Below, piece after piece: positions 35,517-44,439 of a DNA stretch of 64,000 bases. The position numbers and the translations under genes are program-made. Every line of letters begins with the position of its first letter. Position 1 is the stretch's first letter. This DNA comes from Cyanobacteria bacterium SIG29 (GTDB lineage Bacteria > Cyanobacteriota > Vampirovibrionia > Gastranaerophilales > Gastranaerophilaceae), in assembly GCA_015152515.1 (NCBI GenBank), contig SUTV01000005.1:62001-126000 (forward strand). Direction: 5' to 3'. The notes below the pieces were generated by a model. That model was given only the letters and a program-made list of their open reading frames with translations, was not told the DNA's origin and did no database searches.

Positions 35517-37918
35517 TCCGGTGATACGAAACCATCTATAAAACTTATTTGAGAATCAATGTATTTCTTTAATTCAGGAGAAAATTCATCATTATTTGTT
35601 GAAAGAATAAATTCTTTTACTTCATTTCTAGCTGTTTCTAATATATGCAAATCTTTAGTTAAATCAGCAAGATGAAGTTCAACAATACCACTTTGACGCA
35701 CGCCTAAAAATTCACCTGGACCTCTAATTTCAAGGTCTTTTTCTGCAATAATAAAACCATCATTTGTTTGTACAAGAACTTCAAGTCTTTTTTGAGTGTC
35801 TTCATTTTTAGTAGAAGATACTAATACACAGTATGATTGCATATCATTTCTACCAACACGACCTCTTAATTGGTGAAGTTGTGACAAACCAAATCTTTCA
35901 GCATTTTCTATAACAATAACTGTAGCATTAGGAACATCTACCCCAACTTCAACAACAGTCGTAGAAACTAAAACATCATAAACTTTATTCTTAAAGTCAG
36001 ACATTACTTTATCTTTTTCATCAGTTTTCATTTTACCGTGTAAAAGTCCAACTTTTAAATCATTAAAATAACCACTTTGAAGTTCTTCAGCTTCTTTTGT
36101 TGCAGCTTTAGCAGATAATGTTTCAGATTCTTCAATTAAAGGAAAAACAATATATGCCTGATGACCTTTTTGAACTTCACTTTTAATTAAATTTAAAGCC
36201 TCTTTGCGTTTTGATAAAGGAATTAACGCAGTTTTAATTGGTTTTCTACCTTTTGGAAGTTCATCAATAACAGTTAAATCTAAATCACCGTGAACAGTTA
36301 AAGCTAATGTTCTAGGAATTGGTGTTGCAGTCATAGTAAGCATTTGAGGAATAACCGCTTTACTTTTAAGCATATTTCTTTGATTAACACCAAATCTATG
36401 TTGTTCATCAATAACAATTGCCCCTAAATTATTAAATTCAATATTATCTTGAATTAGAGAATGAGTACCAACAGCAATATTAATTTGACCATTTCTCAAA
36501 TCTTTTTCTAATTTAGTTCGTTGTTTTTTAGTATTAGAAGATGTAAACAAGGCTACAGAAATGCTTAAAGGAGACAACCAATTTACAAAATTATTGAAAT
36601 GTTGTTGTGCCAAAATTTCTGTTGGTGCCATAATTGCAGTTTGAAAACCATTCTCAATTGCAGCAAGCAACATTATACAAGCAACAACAGTTTTACCACT
36701 ACCAACATCACCTTGTAATAATCTTTGCATTGGTTTTTCACTATTTACATCATTTAAAATTTCATTAATAGCTCTAAGTTGTGCATCTGTTAATTTAAAA
36801 GGTAAATTTTTTATAAAAGTTTTAACAAGTCCATCTTCTTTAATCTGCAGTGCGACAGTTTTAACGCCAGAAGACATTTTTTGTTTAAGAAGGAGTAATT
36901 TTAACTGAAGCAAGAAAAACTCTTCAAAAACAAGCGTATAACGAGCTCTTTCAAGTTCTTCATTAGAAGATGGAAAATGAATAATTCTAATAGCATCCTT
37001 TTTATCAAGCAAATCATATTTTTTGAGCAAATAATTTGGTAATAGATTTGAAATAGAAGGCAGATAATCTGTAATTGCAGTATTAATAACTTTTCTAAGA
37101 GCTTTAATATTTAAATTTTCTACTAAAGGATAAACAGGAACAATTCTGCCAATATTTAAATTATCATTTCCAACATTATCAACTGAAACAATTTGATGTT
37201 GAGGTTTATCAATTGTTAAAGTGCCATTATACAAATCTCTTTTTACACAACCAGAAACAATTACACTAGCATTTAATGGAAATTGAGCTTTATATCGTTC
37301 AATAGAAAATTTATTAATTTTTGAATAAAAATAATTTAATTCTATAACGCCAGACTCATCTCTAATTAATACTTTAAAAATAGTTAATGATTTCTTTGTA
37401 GTAAATGTTTTAAAAGAAATAATTTGACCATAAATAGTTACATTTTCGCCTTCTTTAAGATTTCTAATTAAACATCTTGAAGAATAATCAATATATTTTT
37501 TGGGATAATATGTGATTAAATCAAACACAGTTAATATATCAAGTTTATGTAATAAACTTCCAAATTTTGGACCTACACCTTTCAACATTGATACATCAGC
37601 ACTGTAAATATCGTCTTTAATTTTTAAATCATTTTCTTCAATATGCTTTTTTTCTGCTTTTAGTAATTTAATTAATGAATTTATAGATTTTTTTCTTGCT
37701 AATAAATCATCAGTAGGATAAAACTCAAATGATTTTATGACAGGTAGCCATTTTACATTTTTACCAGAAACTTTATATATTTTATGTAATTGTTTCAACA
37801 TAAAATCAGAAAAAACACTCTTTTTTCCAACAATATTAATATACTTATATTTTTCTTCTACCTCGATAGCTCTTAATATCTGAAAAATATCAGAACTAGA
37901 TAAATAATTATTTTCCAT
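35513..37918 (-). CDS. recG: ATP-dependent DNA helicase RecG
   Basis: Remodels stalled replication forks and Holliday junctions. The 801-residue protein has the wedge/OB domain (SMLKGVGPKFGSLLHKLDILTVFDLI and YYPKKYIDYS, then IYGQIISF). The helicase core is present: RLLQGDVGSGKTVVA (Walker A), MAPTEILAQQH, IVIDEQHRFGVNQR (DExH), LTMTATPIPRTLA, STTVVEVGVDVPNATVIVIENAERFGLSQLHQLRGRVGR. It is somewhat longer than the usual 690 because of an N-terminal extension of about 110 residues. It overlaps the adenylate cyclase gene by 11 bases and its stop meets the GT39-like stop. No regulatory site seen. Confidence 0.95.
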   Translation of the reverse strand: MENNYLSSSDIFQILRAIEVEEKYKYINIVGKKSVFSDFMLKQLHKIYKVSGKNVKWLPVIKSFEFYPTDDLLARKKSINSLIKLLKAEKKHIEENDLKIKDDIYSADVSMLKGVGPKFGSLLHKLDILTVFDLITYYPKKYIDYSSRCLIRNLKEGENVTIYGQIISFKTFTTKKSLTIFKVLIRDESGVIELNYFYSKINKFSIERYKAQFPLNASVIVSGCVKRDLYNGTLTIDKPQHQIVSVDNVGNDNLNIGRIVPVYPLVENLNIKALRKVINTAITDYLPSISNLLPNYLLKKYDLLDKKDAIRIIHFPSSNEELERARYTLVFEEFFLLQLKLLLLKQKMSSGVKTVALQIKEDGLVKTFIKNLPFKLTDAQLRAINEILNDVNSEKPMQRLLQGDVGSGKTVVACIMLLAAIENGFQTAIMAPTEILAQQHFNNFVNWLSPLSISVALFTSSNTKKQRTKLEKDLRNGQINIAVGTHSLIQDNIEFNNLGAIVIDEQHRFGVNQRNMLKSKAVIPQMLTMTATPIPRTLALTVHGDLDLTVIDELPKGRKPIKTALIPLSKRKEALNLIKSEVQKGHQAYIVFPLIEESETLSAKAATKEAEELQSGYFNDLKVGLLHGKMKTDEKDKVMSDFKNKVYDVLVSTTVVEVGVDVPNATVIVIENAERFGLSQLHQLRGRVGRNDMQSYCVLVSSTKNEDTQKRLEVLVQTNDGFIIAEKDLEIRGPGEFLGVRQSGIVELHLADLTKDLHILETARNEVKEFILSTNNDEFSPELKKYIDSQISFIDGFVSPD

Positions 37919-39881
37919 CTTTTATTTTTAAAATTTCATAAATATCAATTGGTTTTGATTTACCTTTAATTTCAACAGAACTTAATTTAACTACTTCAAC
38001 ATAATCTTTAACGTACTCATAAGTATATTGGCTTATCAAGAAATTAGTTTTTAAAAGTTGATTGTAAGATTCAATTCTATACGCCAAATTAACATTATCG
38101 CCAATTACTGTATATTCAAGGCGTTCTTCAGTACCGATATTACCAGCAAATACTTCACCTGTATTAACACCAATACCAATTTCGATTTTAGGTTTACCCT
38201 CTTTTAAAAGTTTTTCTCTTAAAAAGGCAACTTTTTCTCTAATTTCAATACCACATTTAATAGCATTTAAAGTATGATTTTCATCTTTAATTGGTTCACC
38301 AAAAACAGCTAAAACACCATCACCCATATATTTATTTATTATGCCATTATATTTTGCAATTATAGGTTCTATTAAAGAAAAATACTCATTTAAAATTGAA
38401 GTTACATCTTGAGGAGATAAATTTTCTGATATTTGAGTAAAATTTCTAATATCAACAAATAAAATAGTAACTACAGCTCTAGCTCCGCCAAGTTTAAGCT
38501 TATCTAAATCAGACAAAACTTTTTTCATAACATCTTTTGAAATATATTTTCCCATTGCTCTTTTAACTAATTCAAAAGATTTATCTGTTGTAATCATTAA
38601 ATAAATTGATTTTAGTAAACAAACAACAATGATTGTCAAAATAGGCGTAATAGGTGGAATTAAAATATTATTATAAAACTGAATTACATAATATGAAAAA
38701 TAAATTAGTGAAAGTAGAATTGCAAAAATTAAATTACTTTTTAATCTTCTAAAACCAAAAATAACAAACAATGAAAAAATTGATGTTATCAATAAAGTAG
38801 CATCTTCTCTATTAAAATTAATAAATGAATTCGATAACATATTATCAATAACAGTAGCGTGAACATCAATATCTGCTTGTTTTTTTAATATTGGCGTTTC
38901 ACTTAGCTGTTCCCATACATTTTTATCAGCATTAAGTCCAATAATAACAATTTTATCTTTAAATTCAGATGGACTAATAATGGGTTCAAGCCCTTGTTTA
39001 ATATTTTTATAAGATTTTAAAATATCAATAGCAGAATATTTTTTATGAAGATAATAAGTTTGTTTAGGTGAATACCACTTAATTTTAGTAAATAAGCCTT
39101 GAACAGTATTACCAATGACATCCTTATTGATTTGCATATCAATAGGCATTTTTAATGTTTTACAATTATCAAGAGTGCATAAATAATTATCATATAAGAC
39201 AAAATCGTTTATACCGGTATATAGAGAATAAGCACTTAACGCAATAGAAGGATAAAACTCATTTTGCATTTGAACAACAGGCATGTAATGTCTTAAAATT
39301 TCATCTTTATCCTCAATTAATATAGATGAAGCTAGATTATTAACACTAAATAAAAAATCTTTTGGAAGATTAATAACTGCTTTATAAGGTGAATTGATAT
39401 TATAAGAACGTTTATCAATAATATTTACCTTATTTTTTTGTTTAAATACATCTAAATATTCTGGTCTTAATACATCACCAGCAACACTAGAGTTCATAAA
39501 AATAAATGAATTAATTAGTCTTTTATTATGCGAAATTTCTCTATAAAATTCAGTATCACTTTTAGGATTATAAGAATTAGGGAAAACAACTAAATTTTGA
39601 AAAACAATAACTTTAGCATGAGCATAATCATCTAAAAATTTAAAAATATCTGAGAATAAATTTCTATCCCAAGGCCAATCAATTTTATCAATAGACACAT
39701 CATCTACTGCAACAAGAACAACATTATCAGCATGGTGTTTTGGATTTATTTTATAAAAAATTTTTGTAAAAAAATCATTTGATTTATCATCAAAATTTTC
39801 ACTAGAAAATGAAAAAACAAATGATAAAATCAAAAATAAAACAATTATTATAATACATTTTGAATTGATAACTTTATTCAT
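37908..39881 (-). CDS. CHASE2-domain adenylate cyclase
   Basis: A membrane-bound class III nucleotide cyclase of 657 residues. An N-terminal anchor (IIIIVLFLILSFVFSF) is followed by an extracytoplasmic CHASE2 sensor (about 50-340: VVLVAVDDVSIDKIDWPWDRNLF and IIGLNA). Three transmembrane helices lie at about 355-420. The cyclase domain (about 460-640) has the metal Asp residues in LFVDIRNFTQISE and the YMGDGVLAVFG loop. The adenine-site Lys is in INKYMGDG, and VIGDNVNLAYRIES follows. These residues favour cAMP over cGMP. Common in cyanobacterial relatives. It overlaps recG (downstream) by 11 bases. The start sits after a plain AT-rich stretch, divergent from pheT. Confidence 0.92.
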   Translation of the reverse strand: MNKVINSKCIIIIVLFLILSFVFSFSSENFDDKSNDFFTKIFYKINPKHHADNVVLVAVDDVSIDKIDWPWDRNLFSDIFKFLDDYAHAKVIVFQNLVVFPNSYNPKSDTEFYREISHNKRLINSFIFMNSSVAGDVLRPEYLDVFKQKNKVNIIDKRSYNINSPYKAVINLPKDFLFSVNNLASSILIEDKDEILRHYMPVVQMQNEFYPSIALSAYSLYTGINDFVLYDNYLCTLDNCKTLKMPIDMQINKDVIGNTVQGLFTKIKWYSPKQTYYLHKKYSAIDILKSYKNIKQGLEPIISPSEFKDKIVIIGLNADKNVWEQLSETPILKKQADIDVHATVIDNMLSNSFINFNREDATLLITSIFSLFVIFGFRRLKSNLIFAILLSLIYFSYYVIQFYNNILIPPITPILTIIVVCLLKSIYLMITTDKSFELVKRAMGKYISKDVMKKVLSDLDKLKLGGARAVVTILFVDIRNFTQISENLSPQDVTSILNEYFSLIEPIIAKYNGIINKYMGDGVLAVFGEPIKDENHTLNAIKCGIEIREKVAFLREKLLKEGKPKIEIGIGVNTGEVFAGNIGTEERLEYTVIGDNVNLAYRIESYNQLLKTNFLISQYTYEYVKDYVEVVKLSSVEIKGKSKPIDIYEILKIKDGK

Positions 39882-39957
39882 AATAATATATTACCCACCC
39901 TTATGATTTTTGTAAAAATGTAAATAAATAGTAATGAAAAAAATGAGAGTGACATGA

Positions 39958-39994
39958 AAACTTCTTTATACTAAAATCAAGATAAAAGAAGTTT
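39958..39994 (+). promoter_or_regulatory. Hairpin in the pheT leader
   Basis: AAACTTCTTT (39958-39967) pairs perfectly with AAAGAAGTTT (39985-39994). The ribosome site AGAGGA follows at 39996. No T-run and no T-box motifs, so a translational or mRNA-stability element rather than a terminator. Confidence 0.45.
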
Positions 39995-40008
39995 AAGAGG
40001 ATAGTAAA

Positions 40009-42462
40009 ATGAAGATATCATTAGAGTGGTTAAATGAATTTGTTGATATTAGCGATTTAACAGTAGAACAAATTGTTCACGAATTAACAATGAGCGGTTT
40101 AGAAGTTGAAGAAATTGAAAAAACTGGTCCTAAATTTACAAATATAATAACAGCAAAAATTAAAGAAATAAGACAACACCCTAATGCAGATAAACTTCAT
40201 TTAGTTGATGTTGATTTAGGTTCAACAATTAAAACAGTTGTTTGTGGTGCACAAAATATTGCAGAAGGTCAAATAATTCCATACGCATCAGTAGGTTCAA
40301 AAGTACTAAATAGAAAAACTGGTGAACAATTTGAATTAACACCAGCTGTTATAAGAGGTGTTGAATCACAAGGTATGCTATGTTCTCAAGATGAACTAGG
40401 TCTTGAAGGAATGCAAAATGAAGATGGCATCTTAATTTTAAATAGAATATATGACAATATTCAACTAGGAACTCCATTAGAAAAATTATTAAATATTCAA
40501 GAAGATACAATTATAGATGTTGCACCAACTGCAAATAGAGGTGATGAAATGTCTGTTCTTGGTGTAGCTAGAGAAATTTGTTCATTATTTAATAAAGAAC
40601 TAAAATTTTCTAAAATAGAATCAACAAAAGATCTTCATACAAACGAATTTGAAGTTGAAATCATAGCAAAAGATGCTTGTACATATTATAGTGCAGGTAT
40701 TTTAAAAGATGTTGAAATAAAACCCTCACCAGATTGGATGAAACGCAGATTAGAAGCATCTGGCATTCGTGCAATCAATAACGTAGTAGATATTACAAAC
40801 TATGTTTTATTAGAATATGGACAACCTCTACACTCATTTGATATGGATAAATTAAATGGTTATATCTGTGTAAGAAGAGCAAATGAAGGTGAAACAATTG
40901 TTACTCTTGATGGAGTTGAACGAAAACTTACTAACGATTCTATTCTTTGTGCAACAAAAGAAAAAGGCGTTTGCGTAGCAGGTGTATTTGGTTCAGATAA
41001 TTCTGAAGTTGATGACAATACAAAAAATATTGTTTTAGAGTCAGCATACTTTACTCCTCCAACTAATAGAAAAAATGCAAGAAGCATTGGATATAGAAGT
41101 GAAGCTTGTGCAAGATTTGAAAGAGGCGTTGACATTGAATCAACAAAACCAGCATTATTAAGAGCTATGCAGTTATTAACAGAACATGCAAACGCTAAAG
41201 TAGCTGGCATAGTTGAAACAGGTTCTAATAAAGCAGAAAACATTGAAATTACATTAAGATTTGCACAAATAAAAAGAATTTTAGGTACAGAAATTCCATC
41301 AGAAAAATGTGTTGAAATTTTACAAAATCTTGGATTTGAATTACTTGGTCAAAATATTGCAGCAGCAAAATTTAGAACACCAAGCTTCAGAGTTAATGAT
41401 GTTAAACAAGAAGTTGATTTAATTGAAGAAATCGCAAGAATTTATGGCTATGATAAAATTGCACCAACACTTCCAAGCAAAACTCAATCACCTGAAATTT
41501 CTATCGAAAATAAACTGCTAAAAGATATAAACAATTTATTCTTAGGCTATGGCTTTAACGAAGCAGTTACATCATCATTAATTGGTGAACCATTATTGAA
41601 CCAATTTGGTTTGTCTTATGAAAAGGACAAAGCAGTATTCGTTCAAAATCCTCAATCAGAAGACCACACAATGTTGAGACAAACAACTATTGCAAACATG
41701 CTATCAACATTAAAACTAAACTTTGATAATGGTCAAAAGAATATATGGATGTATGAACTTGGTAAAACATACTTTATTAAAGATGCTGCAACAGAAAAAG
41801 ATAGTGGTGTTGAAGAAAACCAAATCATATCAGGAATTATGACAGGTGATACAAACAATAACCTATGGAAAAAATTACCAAAAACAGATTTTTATACATT
41901 AAAAGGCGTTATGGAAAGTTTATTTGAAAAACTTGGTTTATCAAATAGAGTAAAACTTTCAACTGGTGAAGACTGTGAATATTTACATCCAGGAAGAAGC
42001 GCAAAAGTTGTTTTACTTGGTAAAACACCAGAAACTATTGGTTATTTTGGTGAAATTTACCCAATCATTAAAGACAATTTAAAAATAAACCAAGATGTTT
42101 ACTTATTTGAAATTAATATTGGTAAATTAATTAAAGCTGCAGTTACTAATACAGCAAAATATAAACCATTACCTCAATTCCAAGAAGTTCAAAGAGATAT
42201 TTCATTTGCTATCGAAAAAAATATTTCTAATGAACAAATTTTATTAGCAATTAGGAAAAGTGCTGATTCAAAATTATTTAAAGGTGCTAACTTATTTGAT
42301 ATTTATGAAGGTGAACATATTCAAGAAGGTTATAAGAGCCTTGCATACCGCATAACTATCCAAGATGAAGAAGCAACACTTACAGATGAAGTAATTGAAA
42401 AACAAATTCAAGGAATTAAATCTGGGTTAATTAAAAAATTCCCAACTGTAAACTTCAGATAA
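40009..42462 (+). CDS. pheT: Phenylalanyl-tRNA synthetase beta subunit
   Basis: Beta chain of the alpha2-beta2 PheRS, which charges tRNA-Phe. The 817-residue protein has the tRNA-binding OB domain (about 40-150: IRQHPNADKLHLVDVDLG, VVCGAQNI, GVESQGMLCSQDELG). The B3/B4 editing domain follows (IRAINNVVDITNYVLLEYGQPLHSFDMDKL), then B5 (FRVNDVKQEVDLIEEIARIYGYDKI) and the C-terminal anticodon-binding FDX-ACB domain (KPLPQFQEVQRDISFAI to the end). Full length for the family. pheS is not adjacent; the next genes are unrelated. A hairpin and AGAGGA ribosome site precede the ATG. Confidence 0.97.
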   Translation: MKISLEWLNEFVDISDLTVEQIVHELTMSGLEVEEIEKTGPKFTNIITAKIKEIRQHPNADKLHLVDVDLGSTIKTVVCGAQNIAEGQIIPYASVGSKVLNRKTGEQFELTPAVIRGVESQGMLCSQDELGLEGMQNEDGILILNRIYDNIQLGTPLEKLLNIQEDTIIDVAPTANRGDEMSVLGVAREICSLFNKELKFSKIESTKDLHTNEFEVEIIAKDACTYYSAGILKDVEIKPSPDWMKRRLEASGIRAINNVVDITNYVLLEYGQPLHSFDMDKLNGYICVRRANEGETIVTLDGVERKLTNDSILCATKEKGVCVAGVFGSDNSEVDDNTKNIVLESAYFTPPTNRKNARSIGYRSEACARFERGVDIESTKPALLRAMQLLTEHANAKVAGIVETGSNKAENIEITLRFAQIKRILGTEIPSEKCVEILQNLGFELLGQNIAAAKFRTPSFRVNDVKQEVDLIEEIARIYGYDKIAPTLPSKTQSPEISIENKLLKDINNLFLGYGFNEAVTSSLIGEPLLNQFGLSYEKDKAVFVQNPQSEDHTMLRQTTIANMLSTLKLNFDNGQKNIWMYELGKTYFIKDAATEKDSGVEENQIISGIMTGDTNNNLWKKLPKTDFYTLKGVMESLFEKLGLSNRVKLSTGEDCEYLHPGRSAKVVLLGKTPETIGYFGEIYPIIKDNLKINQDVYLFEINIGKLIKAAVTNTAKYKPLPQFQEVQRDISFAIEKNISNEQILLAIRKSADSKLFKGANLFDIYEGEHIQEGYKSLAYRITIQDEEATLTDEVIEKQIQGIKSGLIKKFPTVNFR

Positions 42463-42482
42463 TTTATTAACAAGAATAAAAG

Positions 42483-42508
42483 AAGCAGTGATTAATTTCA
42501 CTGCTTTT
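42483..42508 (+). terminator. Intrinsic terminator of pheT
   Basis: AAGCAGTGA pairs with TCACTGCTT, followed by T-rich sequence, just after the pheT stop. Confidence 0.8.
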
Positions 42509-42588
42509 ATTTATGCAACAATTTGTTTACTACACAATAAATTATATTAACAATTTTGTATCATAACGTAATAATTGAATAAAATTTC

Positions 42589-42616
42589 TTGAAATACTCA
42601 TGTAAACAGATATAAT
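42589..42616 (+). promoter_or_regulatory. Promoter of the Cys-rich small-protein unit
   Basis: TTGAAA (42589-42594), a 16-bp spacer and TATAAT (42611-42616), about 84 bases before the main start. Confidence 0.65.
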
Positions 42617-42640
42617 AATAATATGGATTAGGGAATGTAC

Positions 42641-42700
42641 ATGCTAAATAAAAATACATTACTTAAAATTTTGGGGATATATTCAAGGAGGAATTTCTAG
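42641..42700 (+). CDS. 19-residue upstream ORF coupled to the Cys-rich gene
   Basis: An ATG at 42641, preceded by AGGGA at 6 bases, opens a frame encoding MLNKNTLLKILGIYSRRNF. Its stop TAG (42698-42700) overlaps the GTG start of the next gene by one base, and that gene's Shine-Dalgarno (AAGGAGG) lies inside it. The layout suggests translational coupling or a leader peptide. The product itself need not be functional. Confidence 0.45.
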   Translation: MLNKNTLLKILGIYSRRNF

Positions 42701-42918
42701 TGCTTAGAAGCAGAGATATGGGTAGATCCATCGCAGTAAGAAGATGGACAAATACAGCCTTAGAATGCTACAAAAGAGGTTGTGTTTGTGAGGGTTGCTT
42801 TTATACAGACTTTTTTAATGGCACTTCTCAAAGATGTCAAATGAAAGCATCTGTATTAGAGCTAGTGAGAGTTTTGGGCAAACCAAATGTTGAAATTCAA
42901 CAAGTTTTGGTAGATTAA
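42700..42918 (+). CDS. 72-residue Cys-rich conserved-type small protein
   Basis: Starts at GTG 42700 with a strong Shine-Dalgarno (AAGGAGG, 42685-42691); the alternative in-frame ATG at 42718 is too far from it. The protein has a basic N-terminus (RSIAVRRWTNTALE), then the Cys cluster CYKRGCVCEGC (Cx4CxCx2C) and a fifth Cys in SQRCQM, ending in a helix (VLELVRVLGKPN). The Cys pattern suggests a small zinc or iron-sulfur site. I do not recognise a named family. It is bracketed by its own promoter and terminator, so it forms a separate unit with its upstream ORF. Nucleic-acid binding is possible from the basic helix. Confidence 0.75.
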   Translation: MLRSRDMGRSIAVRRWTNTALECYKRGCVCEGCFYTDFFNGTSQRCQMKASVLELVRVLGKPNVEIQQVLVD

Positions 42919-42937
42919 TTAAAATAATATGTATTAA

Positions 42938-42963
42938 AAAAGCTCCCGATTGGGAGCTTTTCT
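42938..42963. terminator. Bidirectional intrinsic terminator
   Basis: AAAGCTCCC (42939-42947) pairs with GGGAGCTTT (42952-42960) around a 4-base loop, T-run after. Serves the Cys-rich gene and the convergent symporter. Confidence 0.85.
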
Positions 42964-42979
42964 TTTGCTTATTTTCTTA

Positions 42980-44311
42980 TTAAATAATTTCTTTATATTG
43001 TTCAGGATTATTTAATAAATCATAATTGATTTCATTTTCATTATCTGCAATTATTGCCGCAACAACAGCATCACTAGCTACGTTAGCCATTGTTCTAATC
43101 ATATCTAATAATCTTTCAATAGCAAATAAGAACGCGAAACCTTCCACTAATTGTTGTGGTGATAAGCCTAAACCATTCAATACTAATGCAATTGTAATCA
43201 AACCAGCACCAGGAATACCAGCAGATGTACAAGAAGCAACAATTGCTAATAACATAACTTGAATTATTTGAATTGGTTCAAGAGTAATACCATAAGCCTG
43301 TGTTAAGAATAATACAGCAATTGTTTGGAATAAAGCTGTACCGTCCATATTAAGTGTTGCACCTAGTGGTAAAACAAAGCTACAAACTTTATGAGAAATA
43401 CCACGTTTTTCACAACAAGCCATTGTCAATGGTAAAGTAGCAGAACTACTAGCAGTACCAAATGCAACTAATAAAGCTTCGATAATTGCTGTATATAATG
43501 TTGTAACAGGAACTTTTGAAAAACATTTTAATAATAATGGATAAACAACACAGAACTGAATTAAACAGCCCATAAACAATACAGCAAAGAATTTAGAAAT
43601 TGTTGAGAAAATATCTAAACCGAAAGTAGCAACTGCAACTGTTGTTAAAGCAAATACACCAGGAGCAGCTAAAATCATAATCCAATCTGTAACTTTCATT
43701 GTTGCAGCAAATACTGATTCAAAGAAAGATACAATCGGTCTATTAATTTCACCAATTTTAGATAATGCTAAAGAGAATACTAAAACGAAGAAAATAATAG
43801 GAATCATATCACCTTTAGCCAATGATTCAATAGGATTTTGTGGAATCATTTCTAATAAAATATTACCCAATTGACCATGTTGCGCAGCTAAATAATTGCT
43901 TACTTGAGCTTGAATTTCAGTTGCTGATGATTGAGTAATAAATTCTTGAATACCAACACCTGGTTTTACAAGTAATACTAAAGCTGCACCGATTGAAACA
44001 GCAGCAAGCGAAATTATAGTATAAAGTAATAACATTTTCTTACCAAATTTACCAATTTGTTTGCTATCACCAATACTAGAAATACCAACAACGATTGCAC
44101 TACATACTAAAGGAATAACAACCATTTGAATTATTCTAATAAACGCTTGACCTACAATGTCAAGAACAGGAATTAACCCACTAATTTTTTCAGGATGAGC
44201 ATTAATATAATTCCCCAAAATAACACCAAGTACAATAGCTAAAAATATATGACCATTTCTTTTAAAGCCAAGACCTAGTGCAACTAATACTGTTTGTAAA
44301 TGAAATTTCAT
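42980..44311 (-). CDS. Dicarboxylate/amino acid:cation symporter (DAACS family)
   Basis: A 443-residue secondary transporter of the GltP/DctA type, importing glutamate, aspartate or C4-dicarboxylates with Na+ or H+. It has the family motifs: the serine-rich re-entrant loop AFGTASSSATLPLTMACCEKRG, then LPLGATLNMDGTALFQT and the second re-entrant segment VASCTSAGIPGAGLITIALVLNGLGL. About eight membrane helices plus two hairpins fit the fold. Full length. It runs opposite to murC, with 128 bases of divergent promoter region between. The substrate among the family options cannot be fixed by eye. Confidence 0.92.
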   Translation of the reverse strand: MKFHLQTVLVALGLGFKRNGHIFLAIVLGVILGNYINAHPEKISGLIPVLDIVGQAFIRIIQMVVIPLVCSAIVVGISSIGDSKQIGKFGKKMLLLYTIISLAAVSIGAALVLLVKPGVGIQEFITQSSATEIQAQVSNYLAAQHGQLGNILLEMIPQNPIESLAKGDMIPIIFFVLVFSLALSKIGEINRPIVSFFESVFAATMKVTDWIMILAAPGVFALTTVAVATFGLDIFSTISKFFAVLFMGCLIQFCVVYPLLLKCFSKVPVTTLYTAIIEALLVAFGTASSSATLPLTMACCEKRGISHKVCSFVLPLGATLNMDGTALFQTIAVLFLTQAYGITLEPIQIIQVMLLAIVASCTSAGIPGAGLITIALVLNGLGLSPQQLVEGFAFLFAIERLLDMIRTMANVASDAVVAAIIADNENEINYDLLNNPEQYKEII

Positions 44312-44439
44312 AAATACCTCTTATTCATACCAAATAAAGATAATTTTACAATTATTTATGGAATAATTCAACCATTTAAAAAATTGAAATATTTCACTTA
44401 TTTGTAATAAAATAAAAAAAGTTAGTTAGGGATAATTAC

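Noticed and set aside
39882-40008. T-box riboswitch before pheT
   Set aside because: No T-box consensus, specifier loop or terminator/antiterminator pair is visible; only a simple hairpin.
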